Shown here one piece after another: positions 7,122 through 9,886 of a stretch of DNA of 9,886 nt. This DNA is from Bacteroidales bacterium (GTDB lineage: Bacteria > Bacteroidota > Bacteroidia > Bacteroidales > UBA3663), in assembly GCA_016293065.1 (NCBI GenBank), contig JAEDEY010000078.1, forward strand, positions 1 through 9,886. The letters are read 5' to 3'. The notes beneath the pieces are model-generated. The model was not told where the DNA came from. It made no database searches and saw only the letters and a list, made by a program, of their open reading frames with translations. The position numbers were made by a program, and so were the translations under genes. The number at the start of each line of letters is the position of its first letter. Positions within the stretch are counted from its first letter, which is position 1.

Positions 7122-8732
7122 ATGCGTTACGGATATTCTCTCTCATCAAAGAATGGACGCGCCGCTGCGTGCCATGGAAGGCTCGTAGCTAACAAATATT
7201 CAGTGCGCGTGACGACCGCTTCCAACTATTGGGCTGTTACTGAGAACAACAGCAACAACGCCTGGAACTTGAATTTCAGTAATGGTAACTTCAACAACAA
7301 CAACAACAAGAACAACTCGTTCATTGTTCGCGCGGTCGCAGCACTCACTGATGATGAGATACTTTCGATAGTCGAAGCCTATGACGACTGTTGCCGCCAC
7401 AAGAAGACGGCAATGCAATGCACCCTTTTCCGTCTCGTTTACGAATACGAGCTGCTGATACTCTATGCCGAAATGAAGACGGGCGAGTATCACCCCACCA
7501 CATCAATAGTCTTCATCGTCACACGTCCAAGACTGCGCGAGGTCTATGCCGCCAACTTCCGTGACCGAATAGTGCAGCACTGGATAGTCATCCGCATCAA
7601 TCCAATTATCGAGCAAAGGTTTCTTGACACGGGCGATGCCTCCTACAACTGCCGAAAGGGATACGGAATGCACAGGGCTGTGAAGCGGCTCCAGGCGTAT
7701 ATGATTGAGATGGAGCACCTGCCAGTCGATGACCTTTGCGTAATGAAGCTCGACATCAGGTCGTTCTTCATGTCGATTGACACTTGCCTGCTCGAAACCA
7801 TGCTAATCGACCTCATAGAAGGTTGTTATCAGGGCGAAGACAAGGCGATGCTACTGCGCCTGTGCCGCGTAGTTGTGAGCCACCGACCCGACACCGACTG
7901 CATCTACAAGGGCGACCCGGCACTGAGAGTTCTGATGCCAAGCCACAAGATGATGGCCAACATACCCAAGGGCAGGTCGATGCCGATAGGCAACATCACC
8001 TCACAGGAGTTTGCCAACTTCTATATGACACCGTTCGACCTTCTCGCGCTCCTCTATTGCCGCATGTTCTGTTGCCGCTATATCCGCTTTGTCGATGACT
8101 TCGCTATGGTAGGCTCCCGCCGTGCCCTGCTTGCCTTCCGCCAGCTTGCACAGCGTTTCCTTTCCGACGAGCTTCACCTGACGCTGCATCCCGACAAGAT
8201 GTACCTACAGCCCATCAGCCACGGAGTGACGTTTGTCGGCTCCATCGTCAACACCCATCGCATAAGGCTCATCCGCCGCACTATAGGCACGCTCCACGAC
8301 TCCGTTGCCTCGCTCGATGGGATATGCCTGATGCGTCACGCCCAGAAGTGGAACGACACGGCAGAGCACAGGGCATGGGAGGAACATCTCGTCTGCTCGG
8401 TCAATTCGCTTCTCGGCTTCACGCGCCACACCGACGATTTCCGGTCAGTCGCACGCATATTCTCCTCGGCAAGGCATCTTGTTTACTATTATTCATTGTC
8501 ACCCAACATAACAAAAATTAAAAGATCAAAAATATGGAAACAACCGACATCATGCCGCGCGTACACCGCGAAGGCGCAAACTACGTCTATCAGTTCGACT
8601 TCCGCACGTCGGAGAGCGAGGGGTCGGAAGGCAACGTCATCTGCACGGAAGTCCGCGTGCCAGTCTTCACCTGGGACTACGCCCACCTCGTCTCTGCCAT
8701 CGTCCGCAGCCGCTACAGGCAGGACACCGTAG
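7122..8732 (+). CDS. DGR reverse transcriptase with the template repeat in its N-terminal coding region
   Basis: The DGR-type reverse transcriptase copies TR RNA with errors at adenines. Numbering from ATG 7122 (536 residues): 32-74 is encoded by TR; the RT-like domain starts at about 75 (LTDDEILSIVEAYDDC); RPRLREVYAANFRDRIVQHW is at 135-154; motif A LDIRSFF carries the catalytic Asp 211; IPKGRSMPIGNITSQEFANF (281-300) is the DGR version of motif 4, with SQ at 294-295; motif C FVDD is at 323-326 with Asp 325 and 326; and the thumb-side motif SHGVTFVGSIV is at 366-376. ATG 7122 lies 8 bp after the avd stop. The frame is open further upstream to 6762, but that part overlaps avd. No in-frame ATG lies between TR and the RT domain until residue 98, so translation probably passes through TR. 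After about residue 470 the frame runs into the next gene as Ser/Ala/Arg-rich, shadow-like sequence, so the true end may be near 8505-8530. Confidence 0.94.
   Translation: MRYGYSLSSKNGRAAACHGRLVANKYSVRVTTASNYWAVTENNSNNAWNLNFSNGNFNNNNNKNNSFIVRAVAALTDDEILSIVEAYDDCCRHKKTAMQCTLFRLVYEYELLILYAEMKTGEYHPTTSIVFIVTRPRLREVYAANFRDRIVQHWIVIRINPIIEQRFLDTGDASYNCRKGYGMHRAVKRLQAYMIEMEHLPVDDLCVMKLDIRSFFMSIDTCLLETMLIDLIEGCYQGEDKAMLLRLCRVVVSHRPDTDCIYKGDPALRVLMPSHKMMANIPKGRSMPIGNITSQEFANFYMTPFDLLALLYCRMFCCRYIRFVDDFAMVGSRRALLAFRQLAQRFLSDELHLTLHPDKMYLQPISHGVTFVGSIVNTHRIRLIRRTIGTLHDSVASLDGICLMRHAQKWNDTAEHRAWEEHLVCSVNSLLGFTRHTDDFRSVARIFSSARHLVYYYSLSPNITKIKRSKIWKQPTSCRAYTAKAQTTSISSTSARRRARGRKATSSARKSACQSSPGTTPTSSLPSSAAATGRTP
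7216..7343 (+). repeat. DGR template repeat (TR), in frame within the RT gene
   Basis: This is the near-duplicate of VR 6293-6420 (128 bp, 16 mismatches). It holds 14 AAC and 2 AAT codons in the same reading frame as VR, including a run of five AAC at 7293-7307, and by hand count about 42 adenines in all. AAC and AAT are ideal DGR codons: changing either adenine yields many amino acids and never a stop. One AAG (7308) could become TAG, and VR still has AAG there. TR ends directly where the RT domain begins. In BPP-1 the RNA just downstream of TR is needed to start cDNA synthesis; here that RNA would be RT coding sequence. Confidence 0.97.
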
Positions 8733-9202
8733 AAGCCATCATGCTCAACGGCGACGAACGCGAGCTGTCGGCGCTTGAGGAGTGGCGCACCCACGCCAAG
8801 AACCTTGCATCGGCACAGTTCCGTCTCGACCAGACGCTCTACGGGGCAAAGGCGCTAAAGCTACGAGAGATAAGTGCTTATGATAAGAGTGAGGCTGTCA
8901 ACTCATTCAGCGTCGAAGGAGAACAGATGTGGCTCGATAAGGCTACGCGCGTCGGGCTGATGAACAGCGTGAGCATCGAGAAGGCATCGGGCAAGAAGGA
9001 GACTACGCTCTGGTTCGGAGGTGAGCCATACGTCATCGAGGTTGACAAGGCAATCGCTATGCTCTCTGCACTCGAGATCTATGCGCTCGCCTGCTATAAT
9101 GTCACAGAGCAGCACAAGGCGAGGGTAAACGAGTTGACCGACATCGAGGCGGTGCTTGCCTACGACTACACCACAGGCTATCCCGACAAGCTGTCATTCT
9201 AA
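8534..9202 (+). CDS. DUF4376-like phage protein, probably tail-associated
   Basis: This is a 222-residue protein. Its C-terminal half (about 108-217) resembles the DUF4376 family found in phage and prophage tail regions, with ISAYDKSEAVNSFSVEGE at 113-130, MWLDKATRVGL at 132-142, TTLWFGGEPY at 157-166, and a helical end with IYALACYNVT at 182-191 and AYDYTTGYPDKLSF at 209-222. The N-terminal part (43-71, DYAHLVSAIVRSRYRQDTVEA) looks like a separate small region. The molecular role is unknown; a part in tail fibre assembly or the virion is inferred from its place after the adhesin and DGR. ATG 8534 follows an A-rich leader typical of this host group. The RT frame overlaps its first 199 bp, which is unusual. 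A strong terminator follows 5 bp after its stop codon. Confidence 0.85.
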   Translation: METTDIMPRVHREGANYVYQFDFRTSESEGSEGNVICTEVRVPVFTWDYAHLVSAIVRSRYRQDTVEAIMLNGDERELSALEEWRTHAKNLASAQFRLDQTLYGAKALKLREISAYDKSEAVNSFSVEGEQMWLDKATRVGLMNSVSIEKASGKKETTLWFGGEPYVIEVDKAIAMLSALEIYALACYNVTEQHKARVNELTDIEAVLAYDYTTGYPDKLSF

Positions 9203-9207
9203 TCAAT

Positions 9208-9244
9208 ATCAGGGAGCATCTTTGCGATGCTTCCTGATTTTTTT
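9208..9244 (+). terminator. Strong intrinsic terminator of the tail/DGR operon
   Basis: ATCAGGGAGCATC (9208-9220) pairs with GATGCTTCCTGAT (9226-9238) over 13 positions with one G-T wobble, around the loop TTTGC. Six further T follow (9239-9244; seven counting the last stem base). It begins 5 bp after the stop of the DUF4376-like gene and ends the block of + strand genes that enters from the left edge. Confidence 0.92.
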
Positions 9245-9259
9245 CGTGCAATTCGTGCA
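9243..9259. repeat. Two direct copies of TTCGTGCA upstream of the promoter
   Basis: TTCGTGCA occurs at 9243-9250 and again at 9252-9259, 9 bp apart. It is followed by the small inverted repeat GCAT-TTT-ATGC (9257-9267). The copies lie about 16 bp upstream of the -33 element at 9275, a suitable place for a regulator-binding site. No known operator is recognised. Confidence 0.35.
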
Positions 9260-9274
9260 TTTTATGCAAAATTG

Positions 9275-9306
9275 TTTGGATGATAGCAGGAAAATCACCA
9301 TCTTTG
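9275..9306 (+). promoter_or_regulatory. Bacteroidetes-type promoter for the two small genes
   Basis: TTTG at 9275-9278, then 20 bp, then CATCTTTG at 9299-9306. This matches the Bacteroides primary-sigma consensus (TTTG, 19-21 bp, TAnnTTTG) except for one base in the -7 box. Transcription would start near 9312, giving a leader of about 17 bases before ATG 9329. It lies after the terminator, so it would serve the two small genes apart from the tail operon. Confidence 0.7.
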
Positions 9307-9328
9307 CAAGGTCAAAAACAGAGAAGGT

Positions 9329-9706
9329 ATGACAAGAACAAGCGAAGACATATTGGAGAAGTACAGGTACGTGCTCAAGAAAATACTGAAAGAGTGTGCC
9401 GAGCGATGCGACGGGCGGTTGCCCCTTGGTCAGCTCTTCGTCGAAGGCTACAAGATTGGCTTGAGCGACGCGAGCGACAATGAGACACAGATGCCCGATG
9501 AGAGCAAGATATGGCACTACATCGAGATGGAGGGCTATCCACCAGAGGAAGAGCGTTGCCTCTGGCTTGTTGAATGCGACGGATATTACGATACAAGAGA
9601 GGGCTGCTATGAGAATAGTCGAGTCAGACTCGAGTACTATAGTAGCTCATACAGGCGCGTAATTGCGTGGCACAGACTGCCAGAGGTTCCAGATTACAAG
9701 AAATGA
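9329..9706 (+). CDS. Small protein with a DUF551-like C-terminal part
   Basis: This 125-residue soluble protein has two parts. Residues 1-50 are helical and charged (EDILEKYRYVLKKILKECAE). Residues 61-122 (IWHYIEMEGYPPEEERCLWL, then VIAWHRLPEVP) resemble the small phage family DUF551, whose pattern is Trp, then Pro-rich with acidic residues, a Leu-Val strand, and a Trp near a final Leu-Pro. DUF551 proteins are common in phage accessory regions and have no known function. The gene is preceded by the Bacteroidetes promoter at 9275-9306 and a weak purine-rich GAGAAGG just before the ATG. Its stop overlaps the next start (ATGA), so the two are coupled. Four cysteines are present (23, 27, 77, 83), but not in a clear zinc-finger spacing. 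Confidence 0.75.
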   Translation: MTRTSEDILEKYRYVLKKILKECAERCDGRLPLGQLFVEGYKIGLSDASDNETQMPDESKIWHYIEMEGYPPEEERCLWLVECDGYYDTREGCYENSRVRLEYYSSSYRRVIAWHRLPEVPDYKK

Positions 9707-9870
9707 TAAAGGCAAAAGCCAAAGTCCTTATGGCAGACAAAGATGGAAAGAAGACTTGCATTAACTGTAAGTTTGGTTTGTGGAAGTATGACACGTTCGT
9801 GTGCTTCCGTGAGAACATGATTAAGTTTGTAGCATCATCAAGCACTTGCAGCCGATACGAGGAAAGATAG
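9703..9870 (+). CDS. Four-cysteine miniprotein, possible zinc-binding phage protein
   Basis: ATG 9703 overlaps the preceding stop as ATGA, and TAG lies at 9868-9870, giving 55 residues. An in-frame ATG at 9667 would add 12 residues but lies inside the upstream gene, so the coupled start is preferred. After a basic N-terminus (MIKAKAKVLM) come Cys 19, Cys 22, Cys 34 and Cys 49 (CINC, then TFVCF, then STCSRYEE). The C-x2-C pair followed by two more cysteines and a Tyr near the end is common among short phage and plasmid proteins with a predicted zinc knuckle. Metal binding is inferred from the cysteines, and no function is known. No terminator is seen in the 16 bases that remain. Confidence 0.7.
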   Translation: MIKAKAKVLMADKDGKKTCINCKFGLWKYDTFVCFRENMIKFVASSSTCSRYEER

Positions 9871-9886
9871 CGAGGTAGAGCAGTGG

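Larger units (their letters stand above)
6293..8732 (+). mobile_element. Complete diversity-generating retroelement (VR - hairpin - avd - TR/RT)
   Basis: All parts of a DGR are present on one strand in about 2.4 kb: VR at the end of a lectin-fold adhesin gene, a downstream hairpin, an avd-like gene, TR, and an RT with intact catalytic residues. It is not a transposable element: the RT copies only TR into VR, and I see no terminal repeats or target duplication. The intact RT motifs and clean adenine-only pattern (one exception) suggest it is active or was recently. The effect would be altered binding specificity of the tail fibre. Confidence 0.93.

Noticed and set aside
7364..7376. Small inverted repeat TTCGA-TAG-TCGAA about 20 bp after TR, at a distance like that of the VR hairpin
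   Set aside because: Only 5 bp per arm with a 3-base loop, inside RT coding sequence. Too weak to separate from chance, and DGR donors are not expected to need a cruciform there.
7216..8732. RT as part of a group II intron or retron
   Set aside because: There is no maturase or endonuclease domain, no intron domain V-like structure and no msr/msd. The SQ motif, Avd-like neighbour and VR/TR pair point to a DGR.
9619..9644. Adjacent palindromes TCGAGT-CAG-ACTCGA and TACTATAGTA
   Set aside because: They lie inside the DUF551-like coding region, and short palindromes occur by chance. No partner site or mobile-element end was seen.
1..9886. CRISPR arrays, tRNA or rRNA genes
   Set aside because: No regularly spaced repeats and no tRNA-like or rRNA-like stretch noticed on reading. 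The only long repeat pair is VR/TR.

Overview
The window looks like part of the tail-module of a phage or prophage of a gut-type Bacteroidales bacterium. Three things point to this host. Start codons are preceded by A-rich leaders rather than clear Shine-Dalgarno sites. The one recognisable promoter (9275-9306) fits the Bacteroides pattern of TTTG, about 20 bp, then TAnnTTTG. The protein families (a very large tail-fibre-like protein with a DUF1566/C-type-lectin-like end, and a DUF4376-like protein) are ones I associate with Bacteroidales phages. Every gene reads on the + strand. No integrase, capsid or host flank is visible, so phage and prophage cannot be told apart.

Layout. (1) 1-188: the end of an upstream gene. 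(2) 202-6426: a 2074-residue multidomain tail-fibre/adhesin-like protein. Its last ~43 codons are the variable repeat (VR, 6293-6420) of a diversity-generating retroelement (DGR). (3) 6427-6690: two hairpins just downstream of VR, the first with a cTTCGg tetraloop, then a 48-residue ORF that itself contains a 13-bp hairpin. (4) 6691-7113: Avd-like accessory protein. (5) 7122-8732: DGR reverse transcriptase, with the template repeat (TR, 7216-7343) inside the 5' end of its own reading frame. (6) 8534-9202: DUF4376-like phage protein, then a strong intrinsic terminator (9208-9244). (7) 9275-9870: a new transcription unit with a Bacteroidetes-type promoter and two small genes, one DUF551-like and one a four-cysteine miniprotein.

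How it works together. By analogy with the Bordetella phage BPP-1 DGR, TR RNA is reverse-transcribed by RT plus Avd with errors at adenines, and the cDNA replaces VR at the 3' end of the adhesin gene. The sequence supports this directly. VR and TR align without gaps over 128 bp with 16 mismatches, 15 of them at TR adenines, and all 16 fall in asparagine codons (AAC/AAT) of TR. The 28 bp at the 3' end are identical, and a hairpin follows VR as in BPP-1.

The most unusual point is that TR is not in a separate non-coding spacer. It is translated in frame, in the same codon phase as VR, as an Asn-rich segment directly in front of the reverse transcriptase domain, with no usable ATG between TR and that domain. 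A second oddity is that the RT frame lacks a stop at its natural end and runs 199 bp into the next gene.
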